A stretch of 64,000 nt of DNA from assembly GCA_029718625.1 (NCBI GenBank), contig CM056377.1, positions 31,633,033 through 31,697,032 of the forward strand, given 5' to 3'. Both the position numbers and the translations under genes were made by a program. Within the stretch, counting starts at the first letter, position 1. The number at the start of each line of letters is the position of its first letter. The notes under the pieces are model-generated. The model ran no database searches. It saw only the letters and a list, made by a program, of their open reading frames with translations, and was not told the DNA's origin. Below, one piece after another: positions 52,463-63,882 of this stretch. This DNA comes from Synaphobranchus kaupii (lineage: Eukaryota > Chordata > Actinopteri > Anguilliformes > Synaphobranchidae).

Positions 52463-54716
52463 ATGTTCTCAGACAGCAGACAGCTGGGGCAGCAGAGAGT
52501 TCCTCAGCGCAGTAACAGTCCCCAGCACTGGCTTCACAACGGGGTCATGGTCCAGAGGGAGACGGCATGCACGGGGCCGAGTGTGCAGACGGAAGCTAGT
52601 CTCCTCCCGCCAGACAGAAGGCGAGAAGCGAGGCTTACACTGCAAGAGGAAAAGGGGAATTCCCACGTGAAGGAAAGGACTGAAACTAACTTTGACGGAC
52701 GGAATCTTCAGAGGAGGCCGCTCCTCACCGAACAGAAACACGGTTGGCGGCCGGACCCCGTTAGCCAGAGAGGCCCATGGGACTCCGGCTCTGCCAGGTG
52801 GAACCAGGCTCCTGAACTACGGCAGAAACGCAGCTCGCCTGGGAGGGAGCCTCTCAGAGAATGTGTCTGCTCCAGCCACGGCTACCAAACACAGCCACAC
52901 CCCTCTGGAAGGAAGTATGTGTCGCCCCCTCCCACTGGGTTCAAAGGTCAAGAAAGCTATGGAGTGCCTGGTTATATGGTGGAGAGACAGTTTCGGGGCT
53001 ATGCAAGGGAGAACTACCAGAGGGGGTCTCATGTGTCCGGACAGGCGCATGCAGCAGCATGCAGTTTTAACAGGCAGCATGGCTCAAATTCCACCTTTAT
53101 ACATGGACAGGAATATAGTGACTATAATCACGGCCTTAGAGATTTGACCAGGGCAAAGAATCGACCAGAGCAGGGCTGTAATGGGCCCAGCTCTACACAG
53201 GGGCTTATCTTCTCAACTGAAGTTCCTCAAAGAGAGTTGGACTACAACAGGCAGAGAAGTTTGTGTTGGCCTGGTAACGTGACGGACATCCAAAACAAAT
53301 ACTCCAGCAGAGAACAGGGGCAGAAGAAGGATCCGGGCAATGACAGGCCAAAGATGAGTCAGGCAGCAGTGAGGGACCAAATAAGACGGGTGGTCGTGGA
53401 CCTGGAGGGGGTTTTAGGGGGCCTGAAACAGGTTCATCTTGAGATGAAGGAGGTAAGAAGGTCTATAGCTCCATTCATATTGATTCAATCCTATACTGAA
53501 GAATTAACTAAAAAAAGTCTTCAGTCAGTTGAGGGATGGGCTTGTGCTGCAGCTGTTCTAGAAGATGAAGTTTTCTTCCTGACTCTGTTGGGTAAACGTA
53601 TATAGTTTACCATGGTACTTTAAGTTTCTGAGTCATAGGAAAGTGCATGTTCTTGACAAAATCTGAATACAACGGTTTCCTCAACATATGAGCCTGCTTG
53701 CATAGAATATTACGCAATGATGAATGCAAGGGTGTGAGCTTTTGTTTCCATTCTAGAGTGTGACTCTGCATGCAATGACACAAAAGCCAAAAAGTTATTA
53801 ATAGGGGTGTCATTTTTTCATGTGATGTGTTCCATTTACTAAACATGCGACGTATTAAAAGTGTTGCTCGGTAGCACCTTTCGATGCTCACTTTAGCAAC
53901 AGATGCTAAGAGTGGAGCAGCTGGGAGCTTGGTCATAAGCGACTTACAGAAAATTATTTCTGCCTCTCCTTCACCTGGTAAAACTGTAGTATCACATTTC
54001 ACTTTCATGGCATCTGCATCAGATTAAATCTGTCTCACCCTTTGAATGGAAAGCTTAGCATTGGCGAGGCATTGGGGAGGTGCGAGAGACTTAGAGAGCA
54101 GTGTGACTCTGACGCTGTAATGTGCACTCACTCCTCAGAGCCATTTCCCACACAGGTGGTCCAACAGATTGAGCTGCTGACCTCCAACATTGACCTTGGA
54201 GAAGAGGAACCTAGCAACAGTTTCCCAAGTGACACTCTTTGCAGCAGCAGCTCCAGTGGGGTCATGGTGTCCAGTCACAGGGGGGTGGGAAGCCACCAGC
54301 CGAAACAGGTGGACCCCGCGTGCTCCTCCCTCAGAAACACCCCCACTCACTCGAACCCCCCTGCGCTCAATCCATCTGTCATCGTGGCCAACCAGGCAGC
54401 GGCACTGAGCCAACACGGAAACCCTCCTCGGAATCGGACATGTGCGTCTCCCACGGCGGGCGTCCCACCAGCAACCTCACCCAGGGGTCAAGAGTCTCAG
54501 AACAGGACAGCTCAATCACGGCCCACCCTTCCCAAACCGGCCTTCCGTAGCCAGAACCAGCCAGCAGCCCACGGGCCTGGAGGAACTACGTGCCGGAGCA
54601 AGAAGCCACCTCCGTACCCCCACAATGGTCAGGTGGCCAAGGTGGGGAAGGGGAGAGAGTCTGTTAAGGCACCCCCCTACCCTGTGAAACGCAGACTGCT
54701 CTCCACCATGGTGTGA
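52463..54716 (+). CDS. Largen (PRR16)/INSYN1-family protein, long N-terminus
   Basis: Two coding exons, 52463-53452 and 54156-54716 (GAG/GTAAGA donor, CACACAG acceptor, phase 0), give 516 codons plus stop. The join creates the family core: a helical segment VRDQIRRVVVDLEGVLGGL, KQVHLEMKE, then VVQQIELLTSNIDLGEEE, followed by SDTLCSSSSSG. Human Largen has the same layout, the same exon junction (LKE/VV) and a similar DTLNSSSSG. INSYN1 shares the helix. The C-terminal half is Pro/Ser-rich with PPPYP and APPYP repeats and ends KRRLLSTMV, a possible class I PDZ ligand (Largen ends TTTTV). The first exon codes about 300 residues of low-complexity, Gln/Arg-rich sequence before the core with no stop. 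Human Largen has only a short lead there. ATG 52463 is the first in frame; an internal ATG at 53354 (MSQAAVRDQ) would give a Largen-sized protein of about 219 residues. Largen promotes translation and cell growth; INSYN1 acts at inhibitory synapses. The role of this gene is unknown. Confidence 0.78.
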
Positions 54717-56294
54717 GGGGGCAGTGGACGGCATCTGTGGGCTCCGGGAGCAGTCAGCGAGACGGGCCTTGCCAGCTGGAGGAAGAGCCAGAGAACCCAA
54801 AGCAACGGGCAGCTCACGGTGAGTATGGCGTCAGAGCCCGCTGTAGTGCCTGTCCTGACAATTAACCGGTCACATTAGTGGGCAGCAGCTGGCCAACTTA
54901 AATCGGGCTACACTCATAAAGGTGGCTTGCGCAAACACTGACATTCTAAGACACTTACGCAGCCAAGCCAGGAAGTGAAAATGGCCCTTTGTCACATGAT
55001 TTTCAGCTAACGTCGTCATCAGTGCCGGGAAGTCTTGTCAGACATCAACGTGGGGGGGTGGGGATAGCGGCTGGAGATTAATCAGAGCCTTCACAGGGCC
55101 TCCAGCCATTATCTGATCTCATTTCCACCGCCTGTGTCTTGAGTCTTGACCCTTGACCCTACCACAATCTCCATCTGCTCTCTGTGAATATGAGATGTGG
55201 GTGAACAGAGCCATCAGAGCAGTTTTACTATACAACGGCCCAGAACATGCATGTAAACATTTACCAGAAACAGTTCATGACTCACTCCTTTGAGTCATTC
55301 GGAAGAGTTACTCAGTTCTGTGTGTAAGCCTTTACGGTTAAAACTTAATCCCACTACTTAACTTTTGACCAACTTCCAAGGTTTATTTGTCACAATTGTT
55401 TAGAAAATACTGCATTTTAAATAACATGAAATACAAAAAAATACCCTCTAGTGGATATTCTCTGTTACTACAGAAAACTTTTTCCTCATTTGTGTTCAGC
55501 TAGCTCTTAATCTGGTTTTAATCATGGAGGTTTGGAATGTATTCCAATATCGTTTTAAACAAACTCTGCTCCTATTACATCTGTGATGGCTGCGTAAACA
55601 TAGGGAGGTAGGCGGTAAGCACGTAGAGTGCTTGCAGATGGTCCATTACAATGACGTATTTGTAGTTTGGCAATGTGCAAGGAAACCTGAAAGTTTGTGA
55701 AACTTTCTTTGGTAAATTGGAAATATACATTTTAATATACTGGAATATACTTTTTTTTTTCTTTTTTTTTGTCTTCGCACGCTCCAAAACATACTTGTGT
55801 AGCAATGGAGCTTTTGATCCGGAATTTTCCGAAGGGAAACAAATCAACATGTTGAAAACCCTTGCCCTTGAGCTGCTGCGCCCATCCTATTTTTGTCCTT
55901 CTGAAATAGTTCCATCAGAAAAAAAATATCTATTTTAGATGGCTGTTCAATAATTCACAGCGTATTGCAGGTGCAGATGGGTTTGGGAAAGATGCATGAA
56001 AAGTGTACACTGTGCATTTAATTGCAGTCGAAATCAAAGTCAGACGCGACAGCAAGCCTATGTGATAATATGAGATGGTGGATCACCACCACAAACCACT
56101 TCAGTGCTTCTGCATCCCCCCCTCTTAGAAAACCTCATCATCTTTAAACCATGCCCCAGGGGAGAGGGAAATTAACACATCAAAGCGTGTGAATTTTACT
56201 ATTCTTTAGAACTTTTTCATCAAAACTTCACACCCACAATTTAACTCGCAGGATGTCAGAAACACAAGTCACCCAGTTGTATGACAAATATTCA
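54717..56294 (+). other. Downstream region of Largen-like gene
   Basis: This is probable 3' UTR and then the MYDGF 3' flank. A strong donor-like site (CACG/GTGAGTATGG) lies at 54818-54819, about 100 bases after the stop. No AATAAA with convincing context was picked out. No other gene was seen. Confidence 0.35.
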
Positions 56295-56300
56295 TTTATT
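56295..56300 (-). terminator. Candidate poly(A) signal of MYDGF
   Basis: TTTATT on the plus strand is AATAAA on the minus strand, about 670 bases past the MYDGF stop and the nearest such signal found. Confidence 0.45.
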
Positions 56301-56416
56301 TGTATGTCCACTTTTCCAGTAAATCAAAATAATGAGCAAAAAAAATACTCAAAACAGGGGGGCATCCTTCTCAAAGCCTGTCAGTGTTAAATGGAATTTT
56401 TGTCTTGTTTCCACAG

Positions 56417-56505
56417 TGACACTTGATGGTGTGGGACAAGTGCACCACAGTCATTGATGAAGCTGAAGAATTCTGGACAGAAAGACTGAAACCTGCTGTA
56501 GAACG
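56417..56505 (+). other. Exon-like segment, plus strand
   Basis: A TTTCCACAG acceptor (ends 56416) and a CG/GTAAGT donor (56505-56506) bound 89 bases. After an early TGA the frame is open from an ATG: MVWDKCTTVIDEAEEFWTER and a few more residues to the donor. It may be a downstream noncoding exon of the Largen-like gene, spliced from the donor at 54819. It may also be the 5' coding exon of an unrecognised gene, or chance. Confidence 0.25.
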
Positions 56506-56971
56506 GTAAGTGTAGGCCAAATGATCAATAGGTACTGCACATCTTTTCTTTGCTGAACAATATTTACTTACATTTGAGCGATATATATAATAACTTTCGC
56601 ATATATAAGAGTAGATTTGTACAAGGTGGAAAAACCATTGATAAAAAGAACAAAGATTGAGACACAAAAATACTGTTCTCAATTCATCAATCCCCATCAT
56701 TAATCCCCAACCTACCTAAATCCTTAATCTACCCTTTCCTCATAGAGTTCACCTTTTACTCTACAATTCCGTAAAAAAACCCAGTATATTCACTGATTTA
56801 ATCTAGAGAAGTTGAACAGCATAAAGTTCAGGTGTTGAAATATCTGTTGTAAGTAAACGGGATCCGTCCCGGGTCATGATTTACAGTACAGTGAAATAGC
56901 CTTGTGTGCTCAGTTCCTCTTCAGATTTGCTCTAAAAACAGGCCCAGCCGAATTCAAGAAGTCCCAGCCGA

Positions 56972-59383
56972 TCAGAGCTCATCGTGCCGCGTCCGGCCAA
57001 TGATAGTCAACTTGGAGAGCTCTGCGCGGAACTTTCCATCTTTCTGGGTCACTGGAGGAACAAAACGTTGACATGAAAGAGTTCAAATGAAATGTTTTAA
57101 GTAAAAAAGGCATCAAAGCTCTGATTCCTTTACCCTTTAAAGTCGGGGAAGCAGATCTCAGGCCTGACGATGCAGCATGGCTTGAGCCATGCAAGACAGG
57201 TAATGTCTTACCTGTGTGGTCTCCCACTGAGTATTCCTCCTCCTTCAAAGCAACATCCCTCTGTCCTCCCATTGCCGTCTGTGACTGGAGATGAGAGGAA
57301 TGACAGAGGAGGCAAAGTCAAACAAATGAAGGAGGGGTGAATAGAAGAAAGGGAGAAATTGAAGCACGTGAAAAGTAAGAATGAAAGCAATGAGTGACAA
57401 GGACAAGGAGGTGTATCTGTGCCTCTGGAGTCCTTGATCTTTCTTTTTTTAACGGCTTGTCAATTTGTTAATTCTCTTTATACAGGGAACAATGTCAGCA
57501 AGAGGAGAGTATGAAAGACGCGTCCCAAAGGCACTGTAATATCATCCTGGCAGTGGAGGCGTTTTTTAAAAACAGCGCTCTGGGACCACGGCGTACGACA
57601 GACGACGACCCCTAAACGGGAGAATTTTAACCCTGTGTTCAAGCTCAGCTGGACTAAGCTGTAGTCTGTGCGCTCTCTGCATTCCAGCAGACCACATAAC
57701 GGTTCCTGAAACCACACAAAAATGTAGGTTATAACCAAAGACATTTCAGTGTCAGTTTGGCACAGCCCACTCATCCATTAAACTAATCTTTTCTAAAAAA
57801 GAAATCACTCGGTGCCTGGATGTCAGTTACCCACTGCATATCATTTTGTGCTTTTGCCAAAAAGTACTTTTGCACACGTGTGACCAGATGAACAAGAGAA
57901 AGCCAGGTTTCTGAGCGTGCCTGGGGACTAATGCACGATCAAGTAAAGAAAATTATGTAGAGAACAGGAAAAGGTCCAGTGGAGCTGATGGAGGGTAAAT
58001 CCATCACACTGCTGAAGCGTTCAGTCCAGTAAAACCAGAGGGGTCGGCTGGCTACTGTACATCCTCTGGGGCCGTGATGCGCAGAAACAACATCTGTTCT
58101 CGAGCTTCATCCGCCACAGGCGCGATCCTGTTCAAGCTCTGAGGACACTAACTTCCATCAACTTCAGTCGCGAATACCGAGATAGCTCAACGTTCCTGAG
58201 CAGACAGGTAAATTGCACATGTGTAATTAAGAACATAAAAATATATAAATCAGAGAACGGACCCATTCTGCCCATCTAGGCTCGCCATTATGCAGTCCTG
58301 ACAGCTACCATTGTACACAGCAGAATAGCCCGTACACCATATAAAAGGTGATAATTGTAGAACTAGCAGTAGCAAAGAGCAAGGGTGAAGAAAGATTATG
58401 GCAGACCGATTACGTGCCATTTCCTCCTGCCATCTATGATGGACTTACATATGCGCTGGCATATTCAATCTTGGCTCCTTTCACCTCAGCCTTAAACTGT
58501 GTGAAAAACAGGTAGGATTTCCCTTGTGGTCTAAAGAGAGGAGCAGACAGGAAGTAAGACTGAAGCCTTTACAAAACATCAAATTCAAAGGACATTATAA
58601 GCAAGACAGGCTAAAAAGTGTGAGGAGAGTACATATCCGAGTCGACAAAAGCAAAATTAGCAAGATGAAAACAACCTTACATCGTAAACAGCCAACAGTA
58701 AGTACAGTGCAGACACACAGATCATAGGAATATATAAATATAAATTAATATAAAAATATACATTTCTCCAAGCTTTGTGCTTTGATGTGAACGGGTAAAG
58801 GATTGCACACAACATTGCGCCAGTACTTACCTCCACACAGAGCAAGAGAAGTGACTTTCATCTTCACTCAGGCCCACGCTCATTTGCCATTGCTGTACAA
58901 ACATCATATAAAAATCAATCTCTGTATGAAACAGCCATGGCTTGTATTATTTGCTCATTTTTGTTTGTATAAATACAACGTTTTGCCCACGTTACTACAT
59001 TTGTTAAAAAGAAGCTGGTTTTTAAAAGTGTAGTGTATCCAAGTTGTATCCAATATAATTTGCCTGGATTCTTGGTTGTTACCAAATTGACACAAATTAA
59101 AAGATTAAACACTGTCCGCCGCTGTGGTGTCCCTCACCTCATTTGTTCCACCTTGAGATGCGTAAGTGAAAGAGCATTCATATTTTTTCTGTGAAAGAAA
59201 ATCACAATGGTGAGTTCAACTAAAATTCTTGGGCAAGAACTGTGGTGTAGTCAGTTGACTCTCAAACCCATAGGAAATCCGACCCGGGTGGTCGGGGTTT
59301 CGATATCCCGGCTGTGATACTTTACTTTGATCCCATCTCTATCTGTACCCCTCTTTTTTTTCCCCCCTGGCATAATAAGGTAA

Positions 59384-59456
<73 letters not shown>

Positions 59457-60515
59457 CACACACACACACACACACAAAACCCCACAAATGTTTACCTCAT
59501 CTCAATTTCACCCCATCACTGCCTTGTGAATGATGTGGTAACTGGGTAACGCACAGATACACTTCACAAATCAAGCTAGCCTGTGTTTAGTTTTGGAGCA
59601 CATTCACAAGCAGCAGCTCTGATACTAAGTTGCCTACTTTGTTTCTCTCAAAGTAGGGGGCGTAAGTTACCGTATTTTGATATCGTCTAGCTACACCCCC
59701 TATCCAATGAAAACGTCCTCTGTCAATTTATCTTCCGGACTGACGTGTCGGCCTCTCCGTGGAAGCTTTCTATTGGTCGGCTTCGGGTTTTTTTATTCCT
59801 ACATAGTCAAAATGCGCTATACGAATAACTCGCATTTTCAACCATGTTAGATTGTGCACCAAAAAAATAAGAATGTGTCAATATAAGCTAGCTATCAAGC
59901 TTATTTTTAAATGCATTTGCATAAAAGAGACTTTGGTTATAGTAAACGTCTGATAAATCGGTTGTCCTCTATCTAACTAGTTACCTAACGTTAAATATAC
60001 GAATCATTTTAACAATATATATAATCCATTCACCATCTTTGACTCAACTCTAGAGGCTAGAGAGATGGTTAGCAACTAATCTCGTTAGTCCAACATGAAG
60101 AGTTAACTTACCTTTGTGAATTAATATTTGCCAACGTTAGCAAACAGGCAAAATTTCGTAATTCCTAATCAACGATGTAAACCCCCCCCCCCCCCCCCCC
60201 CCCCCCCATCCCATCGCTTTACTACCGATTAACATCGCCTTGCTAACTTTAAGCGTAAGTTAACGTTATACGTCTAACGTTATTATATTCACGTTTCCCT
60301 GTAAGTTGAACAGCTAATACTAGCTATGGTTCAATACATTTTTGCCCACTTACGATTTTTTCAGTGAACGTGTATACAACTCCCCCTGGTTTTACGTTGA
60401 ATTCCACCGTTTTGGTTCTTTCTTTGGCAGAGGTGAATGCCAGTATCAACATAAATATTAGGGAAACTATTAGAGCGGATGAGGATCCGAAGCAATGGGA
60501 CCTGGAGGACGCCAT
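56972..60515 (-). CDS. MYDGF: Myeloid-derived growth factor (MYDGF), HDEL terminus
   Basis: MYDGF is a secreted or ER/Golgi-resident factor that protects and repairs heart tissue in mammals. Coding exons, 5' to 3' on the minus strand: 60354-60515, 59138-59188, 58831-58892, 58449-58530, 57212-57284, 56972-57051. Phases join to 169 codons plus stop (human 173). The start is MASSRSHCFG with a signal peptide core (ALIVSLIFMLILAFTSA), mature chain from about Lys31. Conserved text: VEFNVKPGGVVYTFTEKI (exon 1), KKYECSFTYASQGGTNE (exon 2), QWQMSVGLSEDESHFSCSVW (exon 3), PQGKSYLFFTQFKAEVKGAK (exon 4), and FRAELSKLTIIGRTRHDEL (exon 6). The protein ends in HDEL, a canonical KDEL-receptor ligand, where the human protein ends RTEL. 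An in-frame upstream ATG at 60578 would add 21 residues before the signal peptide and is less likely. The gene is tail to tail with the Largen-like gene. Confidence 0.95.
57285..58448 (-). other. MYDGF intron 4, no gene seen
   Basis: This 1.2-kb intron lies between the exons encoding KIEYASAY and SQTAMGGQ. No protein-like exon was recognised on either strand. Confidence 0.55.
59240..59318 (+). mobile_element. tRNA-derived SINE head fragment
   Basis: An A-box-like TGGTGTAGTCAGTTGA and a B-box-like GGTTTCGATATCC are spaced as in a tRNA-derived promoter, in MYDGF intron 1. No folded tRNA cloverleaf is intact and no 3' LINE-like tail is visible. It is likely a SINE fragment. Confidence 0.4.
59386..59476. 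repeat. (AC)n microsatellite
   Basis: This AC run is interrupted once (CAACAC near 59454). It is in MYDGF intron 1, directly after the SINE-like fragment. Confidence 0.97.
60182..60207 (+). repeat. Poly(C) run, 26 bases
   Basis: A pure C homopolymer lies in MYDGF intron 1, about 150 bases from exon 1. It is read as G26 in the MYDGF pre-mRNA. Its length is probably unstable in sequencing. Confidence 0.95.
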
Positions 60516-62334
60516 TTTGGACACTGACTTTTCACCGTATTTGCGATAGTATACGTGCACATCAATGTTTACAAACACATATGCGCATGCACCATCAGCT
60601 CAATAGTTTCATTGTGAAGTCCACGAGGCCTGGATTGAGTCAACATTTGTCCATATCTTTGATTCAAGAGAAAATCCAAGCATTACATTATTTACAACAC
60701 AGTTTGGCCAATTATTTTTAATTTGTAAACAACGCCGCTCTTTGTTAAAGTCTTGTCACAACATTTTTAAAGCAATTTAACTGAAGCGCAAACCATACTT
60801 CTTAAACGGCTGCATTCATTTTGACCACAAGAGGGCGCTTCATCCCTGCAAATGCAATTCCATTAATTTATGTTGAGTAGAATGATCTGAGGTGACAGAG
60901 GTCTGGTTTGTGCCACACAAGATCGATCAAGACCACACTGGATTTGCAAGAGATTCGCAATATTTACAAATAAGGAAGGAATCATATTAGTATTTTTTTC
61001 TTGTTTCTGACTAACCTTATGTTGTCCTATTTCCAAATGTTAAGTTGGTGTGCAATATTTGTATGTATTTTTTGTTGATCTGTTTTACTTTTAATCCTCT
61101 TCATGAACATTTTCATGATATTGCAATTCATTGTCTGGATTCAAATTTTGTGTGTCAAGCAACTAATTGGACCTGTGTGCCAAGTGACATGAACGTGTTT
61201 ACTTTGAATATTACCAATGAAATCTAACCTTGGGAGATACAGTAGTCATTAAATTCTAATGAACTGAACATAATATGTGACCACAGATGAACTCTTCTAC
61301 CACGATAGAACTACTATGGTTTCATGACATCATTCACACATTAAAGGTCATTTGTATGGTATTGTTCCTCTGTCTCATATCTGTACTGTTGTCACATTGG
61401 CTTATTTATTGCTATGGACTGCGCATGAAAATTAGTTTTTAATCATTATCTGGTGCAACAGACATTTATGGTCTCTGGAAATAAACAAAATAATAAATAA
61501 ACAATGATTTATGAAGAATCTGTTTTCCATGAATATCATCAGTTTGTTGTGAAATATTAATATGCTATCCTCATATGGTTTTCATCAAGTGCCAGAATAA
61601 TTTTAAAGACTTTTGAAAATTAGTTGAAATTAATGCATAAGTATTCAGTTGAACTGCAGTACAGTGAGTACTAAATATTTCTGTTAATAGCTATAAATGG
61701 ATGTGAAGGTAGGACTCACCCAAGGGCACCTATTATGTTTTCTCATACATACACATGCATTTTTGTGACTTTGTCAAGCACATGACATTCAGAGAAACTG
61801 GTTGGCTACCTCACATTTGAAAACCAAAAGCAGAACAACACCGGTATTTAGGACTGTTCTTGGACCAAAACTAACAGGGATGGCAGCTGTCTAACAACCC
61901 CCCTCCCCACCCTATCCGGCTTGCCTCTCCACCCTGTCCCCACCTCAATACCCAAAAATAATAAAATAACAGGATCTCACATTGCTATAAATGGATGAGC
62001 TGTCATATTGGACTACTTGATGTTTGCTTTGGAGCCATGGGGGAAAAAATACTAAACATGGAGGAGTGCATTCTTCTCTTTCAGACAGTCTCCTTGTTAA
62101 ATTATAATGATGTGTTAAATGGGCTACTGACCACACCTAGCAGAGCAGGCAGCTTCTGTTCTGCCAGGTGCACACTGTTATTTTTTAAAGGACGTCCAGT
62201 CATTCAGTTGTAAAATCTAAGGGAAACAAAAATAAATGAAGAGTCAAATGAATAATGTGTATTCCAACATATTTGGTATGCCTCTCTGTTAACCCATTAA
62301 GGCACACTTGCATCAATATGAACATACTGTCCTT

Positions 62335-62640
62335 AAATTATATGAATTTGGCAGATGCTGTTATCCGGGGTGATTATAAATTAGTGGACAGGTGCACACA
62401 GTAGGATCACAAGACCTATAATAACTACTACAGAAAAGGATAGTAATACAGAACATAAATCAGTTAGGACCATCAACTACACTGTTATATAACTGTTATC
62501 CTGGCAAGAGTCAAACCTACTGGTCTAAAATGTGTGCAAGTGCTAATAATGAGGCTTGGGGTTAAGGAAGCCAAGATACAGTCTGACGAGGTGGGTCTTC
62601 AATCTGCATTGGAAGATGGCCAATTACAAAGAGTTCAGTG
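62335..62640 (-). repeat. Diverged retroposon fragment
   Basis: It contains TTGGCAGATGCTGTTATCCG, a degraded form of the fish SINE/LINE tail in reverse orientation, and further in GGTGGGTCTTCAATCTGCAT followed by TGGAAGATGGCC, which looks like part of the same dispersed repeat. Confidence 0.4.
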
Positions 62641-63837
62641 AGATTAAAATACACTGTATATTCATGAAGATATTAAGATGTGCATATATGTAATTAAGGG
62701 TATTTCTGGTGATGTATCCAGCTAAAGGACTGATTATTACCACTTTGATGAGCCTCAGGGTTCAGAATCTTATCCTGACCATTCCAGTGCCAGTTGCAGC
62801 CGGTGGTCTAGAGAGAGGACTGCATAACTGGCATTTGTGCTGTCCTAGGAGTGCAGACTAGTTATTGGCAGGATATTTCCTATCCCTAGCAAGTCCTCTG
62901 GTTGATGGAGCACCTGCAGTAATCCTGTGCCAGCTGATGTGTGGTCCATCACGTGCTATGGCTGCCCAGCTCAGAGTTTGGGCTGCAGAAAAGAAAAGAA
63001 AAGATTGATGGCTACACAAACTTTAGAAGTCGCACATACAAGTCTGCACCCTCACAAATTGACTAAATGTTGCAACAATGACATTAACTGTGTTTTTGTA
63101 CGATGGAGCATTCCAAAATTGTGGATATAAAGAAAATCAGGACAATAAGGTTCAAAAAGTATGTTATATTTTCTGTTTTATAAAATACATATTGTTTTGT
63201 TTGCATAATTGCGTGTACAATTTGTTCTTGAACCATCGTATCTGAGAAACTCCCTGCTGTAGCCTGCTTTGTGGTTTATGGAACATTAGCATTTTAGAAA
63301 TGGTGCAAAGAGTGTTTTTTTTTTTTTTACTATGCTCACAGATGAAAACAATCCAGGGTGGTATTCAGGTCAAAAGCCTGGTTTTGGCCACGCAGTGATA
63401 TTCAGGGGCTGGTAGTATATGATGTAACTCGCTGAAGCAGATCTTTTTGAGACCTTCCCCCTCAAATTTGAGAAATTGGATTTTCTTTCTCAGCAATGGC
63501 TGTGTCCTTCCACAAACTGAAATAGAATCCAAATGGCACAGCTATGTTCTGTTTGCTAAAAAAATGGTACCTGACACTCAATGATTACACTGATGAATAA
63601 ATATACATGTTGTCATGAAACTTTAAAGCAGTGTTATTCATTCGGCACACCATGTGTTAGAATAGAGATGTCTAGACATTGGCAGTCATGTTAGTTAAGT
63701 GGTATGAGTCATTGTTTAAATTTCCCTGACTTTATTTAATAGTTTTTTGAAAACAAAATTCTGCATCAATGTAGACCTTTCATAATGACACAGTAAAGTG
63801 AAGTATTTTTTTTTACATGGATGTTACTTTCAACTAC

Positions 63838-63882
63838 ATTGCAAGTTGCTCTGGATAAGAGTGTCTGCTAAATTAGCATGAC
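63838..63882 (+). repeat. SINE/LINE 3' tail fragment
   Basis: GTTGCTCTGGATAAGAGTGT followed by CTGCTAAATTAGCATGA is the conserved tail of fish V-SINE-like and related retroposons, here isolated from any body. Confidence 0.6.

Noticed and set aside
51828..52670. Leu/Ser-rich minus frames and Arg/Glu-rich plus frame
   Set aside because: They come from the GA tract upstream of the Largen-like gene.
53607..54008. 133-codon minus-strand frame in the intron of the Largen-like gene
   Set aside because: It is intronic, lacks family resemblance and has no splice or promoter support.
59240..59318. A functional tRNA gene
   Set aside because: Box-like motifs are present, but the stems do not form a cloverleaf and there is no terminator; a SINE fragment is more likely.
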